This document shows positions 43,714 through 52,280 of a DNA stretch of 64,000 nucleotides, one piece after another. Location of the stretch: NCBI GenBank assembly GCA_900771975.1, contig CAAGPV010000072.1:1-64000 (forward strand), in the 5' to 3' direction. This DNA comes from an uncultured Prevotella sp. (lineage in GTDB: Bacteria; Bacteroidota; Bacteroidia; Bacteroidales; Bacteroidaceae). A program made the translations under genes and the position numbers. The notes beneath the pieces are model-generated. The model was not told the origin of the DNA. It did no database searches and was given only the letters and a program-made list of their open reading frames with translations. The number at the start of each line of letters is the position of its first letter. The stretch's first letter is position 1.

Positions 43714-46596
43714 TTACAGTTTCTGTTCAACTTCAATTTCCGTGAAGGTTTCAATGGTATCGCCTACTTGAATATCGTTGAAGTTCACCAGACTAATACC
43801 ACATTCCAATCCGGTTGCTACTTCCTTGGCATCGTCTTTGTAACGCTTCAAGGCATCAATAGCAGCAGTATGGATAACAATACCATCGCGAATGACGCGA
43901 CCCTTGTCCTTGTTGTGAACCTTTCCTTCGGTAACCAAGCCACCTGCAACTGTTCCAACCTTGCTAATTTTGAACACTTGCTTAACCTCAATCTGACCGG
44001 TTACGATTTCTTTCTTCACCTTGTCAAGCATTCCTACCATAGCCGACTTCACATCGTCAATGGCATCATAGATAACAGAATAGGTATTGATTTCAACCCC
44101 CTCTCGGTCAGCCAAACGGCGAGCATCGGCAGACGGGCGCACCTGGAAGCCTACGATGATGGCATCTGAAGCGCTGGCAAGCATCACATCGTTTTCAGAA
44201 ATCTGACCAACAGCTTTGTTGATGACATTCACTTTTATCTTTTCTGTTGACAACTTGATGAACGAATCGCTCAAAGCCTCGATACTTCCGTCAGTATCTC
44301 CTTTGACAATAATGTTCAATTCGTGGAATTCTCCACGGGCAATACGATGGGAAATATCGCTCAAGGTCAAGCGCGTCTGTGTACGCAAGCCTTGTTCGCG
44401 TTGTAGCTGAAGGCGCTTGTTGGCAATATCACGGGCCTCTTGCTCGGTGTCCATAACGTGGAATTGGTCACCCGCCGTTGGAGCGCCATTCAGTCCGAGG
44501 ATGATAGCCGGTTCGGAAGGTGCAGCCTTTTCAATGCGCTGATTACGCTCGTTGAACATAGCCTTGATACGTCCGTAACTGGTTCCGGCAATTACATTGT
44601 CTCCAACTTTCAGTGTTCCGTTTGAAACGAGCACGGTAGAAACATATCCCCGGCCTTTGTCGAGCGACGATTCGATAACCGTTCCTGTTGCCTTACGGTT
44701 GGGGTTGGCTTTCAAGTCAAGCATATCAGCCTCCAGCAACACCTTTTCCAACAATTCGTCAACACCGAGTCCCTTTTTCGCACTAATCTCCTGGCATTGG
44801 TATTTACCACCCCACTCCTCTACAAGCAGGTTCATATTGGCCAAGTCTTCACGTATCTTGTCAGGGTTGGCACCCGGTTTGTCTATCTTGTTAATGGCGA
44901 ACACCATAGGCACATTGGCCGATTGGGCATGAGCGATGGCCTCTTTCGTGGTGGGCATAACCGAGTCGTCAGCTGCAATAATGATGATGGCAATATCGGT
45001 TACCTGTGCTCCACGGGCACGCATGGCCGTAAACGCTTCGTGACCAGGAGTATCAAGGAATGTCACCTTCCGTCCGTTTTCGAGTGTAACAGAATATGCA
45101 CCTATATGTTGGGTGATACCTCCTGCCTCACCAGCAATCACATTCGTGTTGCGGATGTGGTCGAGCAACGATGTTTTACCATGGTCTACGTGTCCCATCA
45201 CGGTTACGATAGGAGCTCGCGGTACGAGGTCGTTCTCGTCATCTTCGTCTTCGCTGACAGCTTCCTGTACTTCAGCGCTGACATATTCGGTTTTAAATCC
45301 AAACTCATCAGCAACCAAGTTGATGGTTTCAGCATCCAATCGCTGATTGATGGAGACCATTACACCAACAGACATCAAGGTCCCTATCACCTGATTGACG
45401 GAAATATTCATCATCGTTGCCAACTCGCTAACCGTTACAAACTCGGTAAGCTTTAGCACTTTGCTCTGCTTTTTCTCTGCATTTGCCTCAGCATTGAGCT
45501 TCTCCTGTACAGCATCGCGCTTTTCCTTACGGTATTTTGCGCCTTTCTTGTTCTGGCTCTTGCTGGTCAAACGGGCAAGCGTTTCCTTTACCTGACGTGC
45601 AACTGCTTCGTCATCAACTTCCAATGGTTTCTGAGCACGATTGTTTTTCTTCTTGTTCTTCTTGTTTCCATTGCGGTTTTGGTTCTGTTGATTGGCCGCA
45701 GCGTTAATGTCTACACGCTCTTTATTGATGCGAACACGTTTCTTGCGCTCGCCTCCATGTGCTTGAGCTGCTTTTTCTTCACGCTCTTTCTTGCGTTCCT
45801 CTTTTGTCTTTTTCTTAGGTCTCGTGCTTTGGTTGATAGTATTCAAGTCTATCTTTCCCAAGACATTTACCTTTGGCTTATTGAGGATTTTTCGCTCATT
45901 TTCGGTTTGAAATGGCGTCTTATCCTGCTTTTCTACCTCCTTCTGAGCCGGTTCTACTTGCTTGGCAGCAGGAATTACCTCCTTAGGAGCAACTTGCGGT
46001 TTTGCAGCAGACGGTTCTACCTCTTGCTTTTCTGCCTTTGGCTCAGGTTGAGGAACTGGTTTTACCGCTTTCTCTTCCACCTTTATTTCCTTTTGAACGG
46101 GTTGTTTTGGAGCTTCATTCTTAGGTTGTGGAGCTACAACTGGCGTTTTCTGTACTACCGGTTCGGGCTTAGCTTTCTCCACTTTGTCAACAGGGCTTAC
46201 GGCAACAGCCTCTGGTTTAGCTACCGGAGTCTCTGCTTGAGCAACAGACGGTTTGTTTACAACTTTGTGGTTTCCGCCATCCAAGTCTATCTTTCCCAAC
46301 GGTTTATACTGTTGGCGCAGACGGCCAACTGTATTGGCAGCTTCCTTTTCGCCGGTAGCCTTGGGCTGTGCAGTTTTCTTCTCCTTGGGTTTTTTCAAGA
46401 GAAGTTTGCTTGCATCAGATTTCACTTCCTTGTCTTGCTTGAAAGCTTTTTCCAATGCTGCATACTGGCCATCACTGAGTTTGAAGTTAGGGTCGTCCTT
46501 TACTTCACCCAGATCTTGCCGTTTTTCCAAGAACTCCACTGCCGTTTGGAGCCCGATGTTCAGTTCACGAATTGCTTTGTTCAGTCTGATGCTCAT
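43714..46596 (-). CDS. infB: Translation initiation factor IF-2
   Basis: IF-2 is the GTPase that brings fMet-tRNA to the 30S subunit. This is a long form with 960 residues. A variable N-terminal half of about 460 residues is rich in Lys, Glu, Pro and Ala (KPEAVAVSPVDKVEKAKPE and similar). The GTPase domain follows with GHVDHGKTS, DTPGHEAF and NKIDKPG, and then domains II-IV, ending in EVEQKL. It follows nusA by 14 bases in the rimP-nusA-infB operon. Confidence 0.97.
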   Translation of the reverse strand: MSIRLNKAIRELNIGLQTAVEFLEKRQDLGEVKDDPNFKLSDGQYAALEKAFKQDKEVKSDASKLLLKKPKEKKTAQPKATGEKEAANTVGRLRQQYKPLGKIDLDGGNHKVVNKPSVAQAETPVAKPEAVAVSPVDKVEKAKPEPVVQKTPVVAPQPKNEAPKQPVQKEIKVEEKAVKPVPQPEPKAEKQEVEPSAAKPQVAPKEVIPAAKQVEPAQKEVEKQDKTPFQTENERKILNKPKVNVLGKIDLNTINQSTRPKKKTKEERKKEREEKAAQAHGGERKKRVRINKERVDINAAANQQNQNRNGNKKNKKKNNRAQKPLEVDDEAVARQVKETLARLTSKSQNKKGAKYRKEKRDAVQEKLNAEANAEKKQSKVLKLTEFVTVSELATMMNISVNQVIGTLMSVGVMVSINQRLDAETINLVADEFGFKTEYVSAEVQEAVSEDEDDENDLVPRAPIVTVMGHVDHGKTSLLDHIRNTNVIAGEAGGITQHIGAYSVTLENGRKVTFLDTPGHEAFTAMRARGAQVTDIAIIIIAADDSVMPTTKEAIAHAQSANVPMVFAINKIDKPGANPDKIREDLANMNLLVEEWGGKYQCQEISAKKGLGVDELLEKVLLEADMLDLKANPNRKATGTVIESSLDKGRGYVSTVLVSNGTLKVGDNVIAGTSYGRIKAMFNERNQRIEKAAPSEPAIILGLNGAPTAGDQFHVMDTEQEARDIANKRLQLQREQGLRTQTRLTLSDISHRIARGEFHELNIIVKGDTDGSIEALSDSFIKLSTEKIKVNVINKAVGQISENDVMLASASDAIIVGFQVRPSADARRLADREGVEINTYSVIYDAIDDVKSAMVGMLDKVKKEIVTGQIEVKQVFKISKVGTVAGGLVTEGKVHNKDKGRVIRDGIVIHTAAIDALKRYKDDAKEVATGLECGISLVNFNDIQVGDTIETFTEIEVEQKL

Positions 46597-46610
46597 GTAT
46601 ATCCTCTTTC

Positions 46611-47876
46611 TTAATTCTCGAATTCTGCTTTTAATACTTTTATAACGTTGTCAACGGTCTCTTCCTCCAAGTCTGCTTTTTCGATAAGCATCTCACGGGG
46701 AGCACCCAACACTTGCTTTGCCGTATCGAGGCCAATTTTCTTTATGGCATCAATAACCCATTGGTCAATTTCATCGGAGAATTCATCCAGATAGATATCC
46801 TCCTCGCTTTCATCGTCGTTCAGCTCCCTGTATACATCAATAGTGTATCCGGTGAGCATAGAAGCCAACTTGATATTCATTCCGCCACGGCCGATGGCAA
46901 GACTAACCTCTTCTGGTTGCAAGTAGACTTCGGCCTTCTTGGTCTCTTCATCAATGTTGATACTTGACACATTAGCAGGACTCAACGAGCGTTGAATAAA
47001 GAGTTTGGTATTGGCAGTGTAGTTGATGACATCTATGTTTTCGTTGCCCAACTCACGAACTATGCCATGAACGCGGCTTCCGCGTACACCCACACAAGCT
47101 CCAACAGGGTCGATACGGTCATCATAGCTTTCAACAGCCACCTTAGCGCGCTCACCTGGCATACGTGCGATTTTCTTAATAACAATCAGGCCATCGCTGA
47201 TTTCCGGGACTTCTGCTTCCAACAAACGCTCCAAGAAAGTGGGGGCTGTACGCGACAATATAATTTTAGGATTGTTGTTTTCGTTGTCTACGCGCAAGAT
47301 AACGGCACGTACTGTTTCGCCTTTTCTGTATTGATCGTTGGGGATCTGCTCCGATTTAGGAAGTATCAGCTCGTTATTTTCATCGTCAACAAGCAGAACT
47401 TCGCGCTTCCAAACCTGATAGACTTCTCCAGAAATAACCTGTCCTACACGGTCTTTATACTTGTTGTACAGGGAGTCGTGCTCCAATTCCAACACCTTAG
47501 AGGCCAAAGTCTGGCGCAAATTAAGGATTGCCCGACGACCGAACTTTGCAAATTCAATCTTCTCACTTACATCCTCACCCACCTCATAGTCTTGTTGTAT
47601 CTTGCGAGCTTCGGTTAGGCTAATTTCTTTATTTTCGTCTTTAACGTCTCCATCGGCCACTACCACGCGGTTGCGATAGATTTCAAAGTCACCCTTGTCT
47701 GGGTTTACGATCACGTCGAAGTTTTCATCAGAGCCATAAATCTTTGCAATGACGTTGCGGAAACTTTCTTCCAGCACGCCAACAAGCGTAGTACGGTCGA
47801 TATTCTTGGTGTCCTTAAACTCCTTGAAGGTCTCGATCATATTCGGACGCTCTTCTTCTGTTTTCTTTGCTGCCAT
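46611..47876 (-). CDS. nusA: Transcription termination/antitermination factor NusA
   Basis: NusA binds RNA polymerase and modulates pausing, intrinsic termination and antitermination. The 421-residue protein has the N-terminal domain, an S1 domain (VGQVISGEVYQVWKREVLLV) and two KH domains (GACVGVRGSRVHGIVRELG and SLAIGRGGMNIKLASML). The acidic C-terminal repeats of E. coli NusA are absent, as in many bacteria. It starts 4 bases after rimP. A hairpin in the operon leader is a candidate site of its own feedback. Confidence 0.97.
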   Translation of the reverse strand: MAAKKTEEERPNMIETFKEFKDTKNIDRTTLVGVLEESFRNVIAKIYGSDENFDVIVNPDKGDFEIYRNRVVVADGDVKDENKEISLTEARKIQQDYEVGEDVSEKIEFAKFGRRAILNLRQTLASKVLELEHDSLYNKYKDRVGQVISGEVYQVWKREVLLVDDENNELILPKSEQIPNDQYRKGETVRAVILRVDNENNNPKIILSRTAPTFLERLLEAEVPEISDGLIVIKKIARMPGERAKVAVESYDDRIDPVGACVGVRGSRVHGIVRELGNENIDVINYTANTKLFIQRSLSPANVSSINIDEETKKAEVYLQPEEVSLAIGRGGMNIKLASMLTGYTIDVYRELNDDESEEDIYLDEFSDEIDQWVIDAIKKIGLDTAKQVLGAPREMLIEKADLEEETVDNVIKVLKAEFEN

Positions 47877-47880
47877 AGCT

Positions 47881-48348
47881 TTATTTGAAACTTATTAAGT
47901 ATTTAGTATATTTCACCTTGTCCATTTGGTATTGATGGTCGACGTCTTGTAGCTGAGGACGCTTCTTTCCTTCCACCTTTACCTTTTCGCTAACGGTTAC
48001 GACAAAGTCGTTTCCTTCAACAGATTTCAGCACTCCACGCACCTTTTTACCTTCGGCATCGAGTACTTCAACATCTTTTCCTACATAGTTAATGTACTGT
48101 TGAGGAACCTTGAAGGGTTGTCCAAGCCCTGCCGAGCCCACTTCAAGCTCATAGTCTTCCTCGTCTCTGCTGAGACGATCTTCTATATACTTGCTCAAAG
48201 CCACGCAATCTTCAATCCACACACCATCGGCATGGTCTATTTCTACAACAATACGGTCATCGGGACTCACCTGAATGTCAACAAGAAAGTATTCCTTGTC
48301 TTTCAACCATTCTTCAACTAATGTCTTAACGATGTTTTTGTCTATCAT
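47881..48348 (-). CDS. rimP: Ribosome maturation factor RimP
   Basis: RimP assists 30S subunit maturation. I place the start at the ATG at 48348 (155 residues, IDKNIVKTLVEEWLKDKEYFLVDI onward in part). An upstream ATG at 48396 in the same frame would lie in the leader hairpin and is less likely. The middle has VEIDHADGVWIEDCVALSKYIE and YELEVGSAGLGQPFK, typical of the family. It is the first gene of the rimP-nusA-infB operon, a conserved arrangement. Confidence 0.93.
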   Translation of the reverse strand: MIDKNIVKTLVEEWLKDKEYFLVDIQVSPDDRIVVEIDHADGVWIEDCVALSKYIEDRLSRDEEDYELEVGSAGLGQPFKVPQQYINYVGKDVEVLDAEGKKVRGVLKSVEGNDFVVTVSEKVKVEGKKRPQLQDVDHQYQMDKVKYTKYLISFK

Positions 48349-48368
48349 AATCAGCGTATTTAAATAAA

Positions 48369-48397
48369 AATGAGGAGCTCTTTTCAAGCCCCTCATT
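48369..48397 (-). terminator. Terminator-like hairpin in the rimP-nusA-infB leader
   Basis: On the minus strand an 11-bp stem (one G-U) with a 7-base loop is followed by TTTATTTAAAT, an interrupted T-run. It lies between the candidate rimP promoter (48411-48442) and the rimP ATG, so it would act within the operon leader as an attenuator. It could also end read-through from the upstream S41 peptidase gene. Confidence 0.65.
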
Positions 48398-48410
48398 CCT
48401 CTGAACGTTG

Positions 48411-48442
48411 CAAAATTACGAAGTTCTTAGCAGATAAGCAAA
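48411..48442 (-). promoter_or_regulatory. Promoter of rimP-nusA-infB
   Basis: On the minus strand: TTTG (48439-48442), a 20-base spacer, then TAATTTTG (48411-48418). It predicts a leader of about 55-60 bases that contains the hairpin at 48369-48397. Confidence 0.75.
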
Positions 48443-48527
48443 TCTTTTTTGCATTTTCTTCGATTTTTCATTCAATGCTCATTGCTCTGTTACGATATTG
48501 CCACAGGAGACACATCTATCCCTTCAT

Positions 48528-50222
48528 CTATTGCTTTTCTGTATTGGGCATTTGTGTTACAACCGGTCGCAACAGGCTATTATAGCGCTCGCTATCGTGC
48601 AAGAGGTCTGCGGCAGCCTTCCAGCGTTTGTCAAACTGCAAACCATTTTCGATGGCCCCACGTTGGAAGTAGTAAGCCTCAACAATATCCGAGGTGAGCA
48701 TTTTCATGATGGATGCCTTGTTATAGTCAAGGTCTTTGGCAATGTTATGACTTAGTTTCTTTTCTAAAGCGTCAAATTCTGCCTTTGCATCATCATAGTA
48801 TCCTTCGAACTTAGCAACCTTGACAAGACTTTCAAGGTATTTTCCGCTCTCGCGATCATACTTGAATCCGCTCTTGATTACCTTTTGCTTAAAGTCTTCG
48901 AAGTCTGCGTCACTCAGTTGGAAGGACTTTGCCGGTGCTATGGTCTTATGGTTTTTAATGTAGTCAAGTTCCCAGTTCAGCAACACTTCGGTAGAATCGC
49001 GACCGATACCAGCGAGATAATAGACAATGTTGGAAACCGAATCGTCTTTCACTTCAAGGTCAGGCTTAATGCCTCCACCGTCGCGCACCTCCCGTCCATG
49101 GGCTGTATGGAACAAATGGGTAAGCGAATCAGGCACATGCTCGGTATATCCGCCACGCGAATGTTTATAGTTGATGGCCTGAATGCACCGTCCACTGGGG
49201 ATGTAATACTTCGATGTGGTCAACTTCAAGTTTCCGTTGTAAGGCAAATCGATAGGCACCTGAACAAGTCCCTTGCCATAGGTGCGCGTACCTAACACAA
49301 CCGCCCTATCCAAATCTTGCAGACTACCGCAAGTTATTTCACTGGCACTTGCAGTACCATTGTTGACCAACACTACCATCGGCATGACCGTATCGACAGG
49401 TTCGACTGTCGTCTTGTAATCGCGGTTAACACGTTTCAACTTTCCACGGGTTTGCACCAACATAATGTTTTTGGGAACAAACATATTGACAATGTCGACC
49501 GCTTCGGCCAAAGAGCCACCTCCGTTATCACAAAGATCCAGCACAAACGCCTTCATGCCCTGACGGCGAAGGTCCAAAAAGGCGCGACGAAACTCTTTGG
49601 CACACCCTTCGGTAAAGGAATTAAGGTATAAATAGCCAATACCATCGTCTTGCAGACCGTAATAAGGGATAGCCGGCAACTTAATTGACTGGCGAGTCAC
49701 CTTTAGTTTCATAACCTTTCCCGTGGCAGGACGTTTTATCTTAATCATGATGGACGTTCCCGCATCACCCCGCAAGTGGTTGCGTACATAGTCGGTGCCC
49801 TTACCCACCATTGTGGTGTCGTCAATGGAAAGAATGATATCTCCCTTCTTCAACCCTGCAATAGCAGCAGGCATTCCCTCATAAGGCTGATCGATAATCG
49901 TACTGCCCAACGACACACTGTAACGAATGACGGCTCCAATACCTGCATACTTGCCCGAAAGCATCATATCGAGGTCGTTAGCATCCTCTTCTGGATAATA
50001 AACCGTGTAGGGGTCCAGCGACTGCAGCATGGCGTTAATACCTGTCCCAACCACTTCGTTGGCATCCAATGTGTCTACATACATCATGTCCAACGCCTTG
50101 TAAATGGCATTGAACGTTTCCAAATTCTTTGCAACAGTAAAATTATGATCTGTATCCTTGTTTTGTGCAAACGTTGGCAAAAGAGATAGCAATGCCAATA
50201 ACAGGAGTGATAATTTCTTCAA
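48528..50222 (-). CDS. S41-family C-terminal processing peptidase
   Basis: A 564-residue exported serine protease of the CtpA/Prc type. A signal peptide (KKLSLLLLALLSLLPTFAQ) is followed by a PDZ domain (about GAVIRYSVSLGSTII to VTRQSIKL) and the S41 core with the catalytic serine in NNGTASASEI and lysine in RTYGKGLVQ. The open frame starts with TTG at 50222; an in-frame TAA lies 12 bases upstream and no ATG is available before the signal peptide, so TTG must be the start. The target of this protease is unknown. Confidence 0.9.
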   Translation of the reverse strand: MKKLSLLLLALLSLLPTFAQNKDTDHNFTVAKNLETFNAIYKALDMMYVDTLDANEVVGTGINAMLQSLDPYTVYYPEEDANDLDMMLSGKYAGIGAVIRYSVSLGSTIIDQPYEGMPAAIAGLKKGDIILSIDDTTMVGKGTDYVRNHLRGDAGTSIMIKIKRPATGKVMKLKVTRQSIKLPAIPYYGLQDDGIGYLYLNSFTEGCAKEFRRAFLDLRRQGMKAFVLDLCDNGGGSLAEAVDIVNMFVPKNIMLVQTRGKLKRVNRDYKTTVEPVDTVMPMVVLVNNGTASASEITCGSLQDLDRAVVLGTRTYGKGLVQVPIDLPYNGNLKLTTSKYYIPSGRCIQAINYKHSRGGYTEHVPDSLTHLFHTAHGREVRDGGGIKPDLEVKDDSVSNIVYYLAGIGRDSTEVLLNWELDYIKNHKTIAPAKSFQLSDADFEDFKQKVIKSGFKYDRESGKYLESLVKVAKFEGYYDDAKAEFDALEKKLSHNIAKDLDYNKASIMKMLTSDIVEAYYFQRGAIENGLQFDKRWKAAADLLHDSERYNSLLRPVVTQMPNTEKQ

Positions 50223-50255
50223 TGTCTTTTTGTTTTATAATGTAATTAATAGCTG

Positions 50256-50263
50256 CAAAAGTA
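50256..50263 (-). promoter_or_regulatory. Promoter -7 box of the S41 peptidase gene
   Basis: On the minus strand this reads TACTTTTG, a full match to TAnnTTTG, 33 bases before the TTG start. Confidence 0.6.
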
Positions 50264-50345
50264 CACAAACAATCCGATAAACCACTCGTTCCACACTAAA
50301 AAAATCCATTCTTTTTCAAGAAAATTAAATTTTTTCAGAAAAATG

Positions 50346-50377
50346 TTTGGCAGTTTAAAAAGAAAGCCGTACTTTTG
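50346..50377 (+). promoter_or_regulatory. Promoter of tRNA-Asn
   Basis: TTTG (50346-50349), a 20-base spacer and TACTTTTG (50370-50377), ending 21 bases before the tRNA. Confidence 0.8.
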
Positions 50378-50398
50378 CACTCGCTTAACAGCAATACT

Positions 50399-50472
50399 GC
50401 TTCAGTAGCTCAGTTGGTTAGAGCACCTGACTGTTAATCAGGGGGTCGTTGGTTCAAGCCCATCCTGGAGCG
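50399..50472 (+). tRNA. tRNA-Asn (anticodon GUU)
   Basis: A 74-base cloverleaf. The acceptor GCTTCAG pairs with CTGGAGC (one T-G pair), the anticodon stem CCTGA/TCAGG closes the loop CTGTTAA with anticodon GTT, and the T arm has GGTTCAAGCCC. The discriminator base is G. It has its own promoter and a terminator directly behind it. Confidence 0.95.
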
Positions 50473-50473
50473 C

Positions 50474-50506
50474 AAAAAGGAATTACTTTTCAGTAATTCC
50501 TTTTTT
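50474..50506 (+). terminator. Terminator of tRNA-Asn
   Basis: A perfect 14-bp stem (50474-50487 with 50492-50505) around a TTTC loop, ending in six T residues, directly after the tRNA. Confidence 0.9.
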
Positions 50507-50593
50507 GTTTTCACCCACAAACTAAAAATGTTACATGGTATTCTATAAGGAGTTCATTTTCAGAAACTTGTACATTTCTTTATAAGCTATATT

Positions 50594-50652
50594 TTTCTAT
50601 TCATAAAGCCTACTCTTTCTGGAGCTTAAGCACTACATTTCAGAAGGTTATA
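50594..50652 (-). repeat. Three-palindrome intergenic repeat, copy D (decayed, inverted)
   Basis: On the plus strand: TTTCTATTCATAAAG (50594-50608), TTTCTGGAGCTTAAG (50616-50630) and TTTCAGAAGGTTATA (50638-50652), with 7-base spacers CCTACTC and CACTACA. The 22-base step and the unit ends recall copy C (TTTCAGAGCCTAAAA there), but CACAGGGT is lost. This gap (50507-50741) has no gene that I can support. Confidence 0.5.
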
Positions 50653-50736
50653 AGTCCAGCTTTACAAAACGGCAGAGAAGATATGACAATCTAACAAATT
50701 CCCAATGAATAATATGGAACGTATTACATTAATTAG

Positions 50737-50744
50737 TAACTTTG
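50737..50744 (+). promoter_or_regulatory. Promoter -7 box of the MATE gene
   Basis: TAACTTTG, a full match to TAnnTTTG, ends only 9 bases before the ATG at 50754. Transcription starting about 7 bases after the box would give a transcript with almost no leader. Confidence 0.65.
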
Positions 50745-50753
50745 CATCCGCTT

Positions 50754-52109
50754 ATGACAACAACCTTCAGAAGATATGCTTCTCACTACCGTGCATTAAT
50801 ATCGTTAGGAGTGCCTATTGTGGTGGGACAGCTTGGAACCATCATCCTAAGCTTTGCCGACACGCTTATGGTAGGACACCACAGCATGAAAGAGCTGGCT
50901 GCTGCCAGTTTTGTCAACACTATCTTTGTCATCATTCTGCTTTTGGCATTAGGCTTTTCCAACGGCCTCACCCCCATCATAGGCAATTATTTCGGCCGTG
51001 ACGAAACATCTGCCATCGGAAAGATAGTACGCAACGGTGCATTGGCCAACCTCTTGGTGGGCAGCATTTTGCTGATACCCGCCACCTTATTATATAAATA
51101 TATTGACAGAATGGGCCAACCCGCTGAGTTGATTCCACTGATGCGACCTTACCTTTTGGTAAATATTTTGTCACTGCCGTTTGTGTGTTGGTTCAACACT
51201 TTCAAGCAGTTTTTCGATGCCATCGGCCATACCATGACCTCCATGTTTGTCATGATAGGTGGCAACATCCTCAACATTGCGGGCAACTATGTGCTCATTT
51301 ACGGCATTGGTGGTTGTCCGGAGTTGGGATTGCTGGGCGCCGGCATCTCTACAGCCTTTTCCCGCATAGCAATGGCCATAGGCATTTCTGTTGTCTTTTT
51401 CTGCATTTCCACCTACAAAAACTACCGTCACTTCTTTCTGCATAGCACTTTTTCACGACACACCCTGCTACACATCAGTAACCTTGGCTGGCCACTTAGT
51501 CTGCAAATGGGAATGGAGTCGGCCGCCTTTTCGTTAGTAGCCATTATGGTGGGATGGATAGGAACGACCGCACTGGCCGCCCATCAGATCATGCTAACCA
51601 CTTCCCAGCTATTCTATTTGGTCTATTACGGACTTGGGGCAGCTGTAGCCGTAAGAATGAGTCACTTCTTCGGTCAACACGACTATGCAGCAATGAAAGA
51701 AACCTCTACTGCCGGTTTTCACATCATTCTTACTATAGCAGCTATTGTGGCCATTCCCGTTTTCTTGCTACGTTCGGAAATAGGCACATGGTTTACTGAC
51801 AGCGAAGAAGTACGCCTGTTGGTATCTCACACCATCATTCCGCTGATAATCTATCAGTTTGGCGATGGAATGCAATGTACTTTTGCCAACGCATTGCGTG
51901 GAGTGGCACATGTGAAACCTATGATGTATATTTCTTTCGTTGCCTATTTTCTGATTTCACTTCCTTTAAGCTGGCTTTTCGGTATATATCTCCAAGGAGG
52001 CTTAGTGGGCATTTGGTCGGCATTCCCCATCTGTCTTACCACTGCCGGCATCTTATACTATCTATATTTCCGCAGAGCCCTCCAAAAAATTACGGTTCAA
52101 CGACTGTAA
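50754..52109 (+). CDS. MATE-family efflux transporter (NorM-like)
   Basis: A 451-residue polytopic inner-membrane protein with twelve predicted hydrophobic segments. The MATE opening is clear (SLGVPIVVGQLGTIILSFADTLMVGHHS, quoted in family form), as is the repeat in the second half (GWPLSLQMGMESAAFSLVAIMVGWIG). The family exports cationic drugs or metabolites using sodium or proton gradients. The start is the ATG at 50754; the frame is open to a TTG at 50742 that lies inside the promoter box. There is no Shine-Dalgarno-like sequence or room for one. Confidence 0.93.
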   Translation: MTTTFRRYASHYRALISLGVPIVVGQLGTIILSFADTLMVGHHSMKELAAASFVNTIFVIILLLALGFSNGLTPIIGNYFGRDETSAIGKIVRNGALANLLVGSILLIPATLLYKYIDRMGQPAELIPLMRPYLLVNILSLPFVCWFNTFKQFFDAIGHTMTSMFVMIGGNILNIAGNYVLIYGIGGCPELGLLGAGISTAFSRIAMAIGISVVFFCISTYKNYRHFFLHSTFSRHTLLHISNLGWPLSLQMGMESAAFSLVAIMVGWIGTTALAAHQIMLTTSQLFYLVYYGLGAAVAVRMSHFFGQHDYAAMKETSTAGFHIILTIAAIVAIPVFLLRSEIGTWFTDSEEVRLLVSHTIIPLIIYQFGDGMQCTFANALRGVAHVKPMMYISFVAYFLISLPLSWLFGIYLQGGLVGIWSAFPICLTTAGILYYLYFRRALQKITVQRL

Positions 52110-52120
52110 ACGTACAGTCG
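52101..52120 (+). other. Stem-loop over the MATE stop codon
   Basis: CGACTGTA (52101-52108) pairs perfectly with TACAGTCG (52113-52120) around an AACG loop; the TAA stop is at 52107-52109. There is no T-run, so it is more likely a 3'-end or stability hairpin than an intrinsic terminator. Confidence 0.45.
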
Positions 52121-52195
52121 GCAAACAAGCAAACCCGTTCTGTTAAAAACCGTTAATGTCAGCAGCGCTTACCTATAAATACACAGAAAACCTTT

Positions 52196-52203
52196 TAACT
52201 TTG
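52196..52203 (+). promoter_or_regulatory. Promoter -7 box of the GLUG-repeat protein gene
   Basis: TAACTTTG matches TAnnTTTG, 77 bases before the ATG at 52281, which implies a leader of about 70 bases. Confidence 0.6.
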
Positions 52204-52280
52204 CAACGAATTATAAAGATTAGCAGGTCAATAGGTTTATATTAGACGAATAACATATTCTTTAAAAAAAACAATTGCCA

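Noticed and set aside
43768..45456. Several plus-strand open frames antisense to infB (133-219 codons).
   Set aside because: They are mirror images of the conserved infB frame and have no recognisable family.
45679..46614. Plus-strand open frame of 311 codons antisense to infB.
   Set aside because: It is a shadow of the Lys/Glu/Ala-rich IF-2 domain, gives a Leu/Phe/Arg-rich product with no plausible fold, and has no promoter or ribosome site.
48349..48396. Longer rimP start at ATG 48396.
   Set aside because: It would put the first codons in the leader hairpin, and the added residues do not look like RimP.
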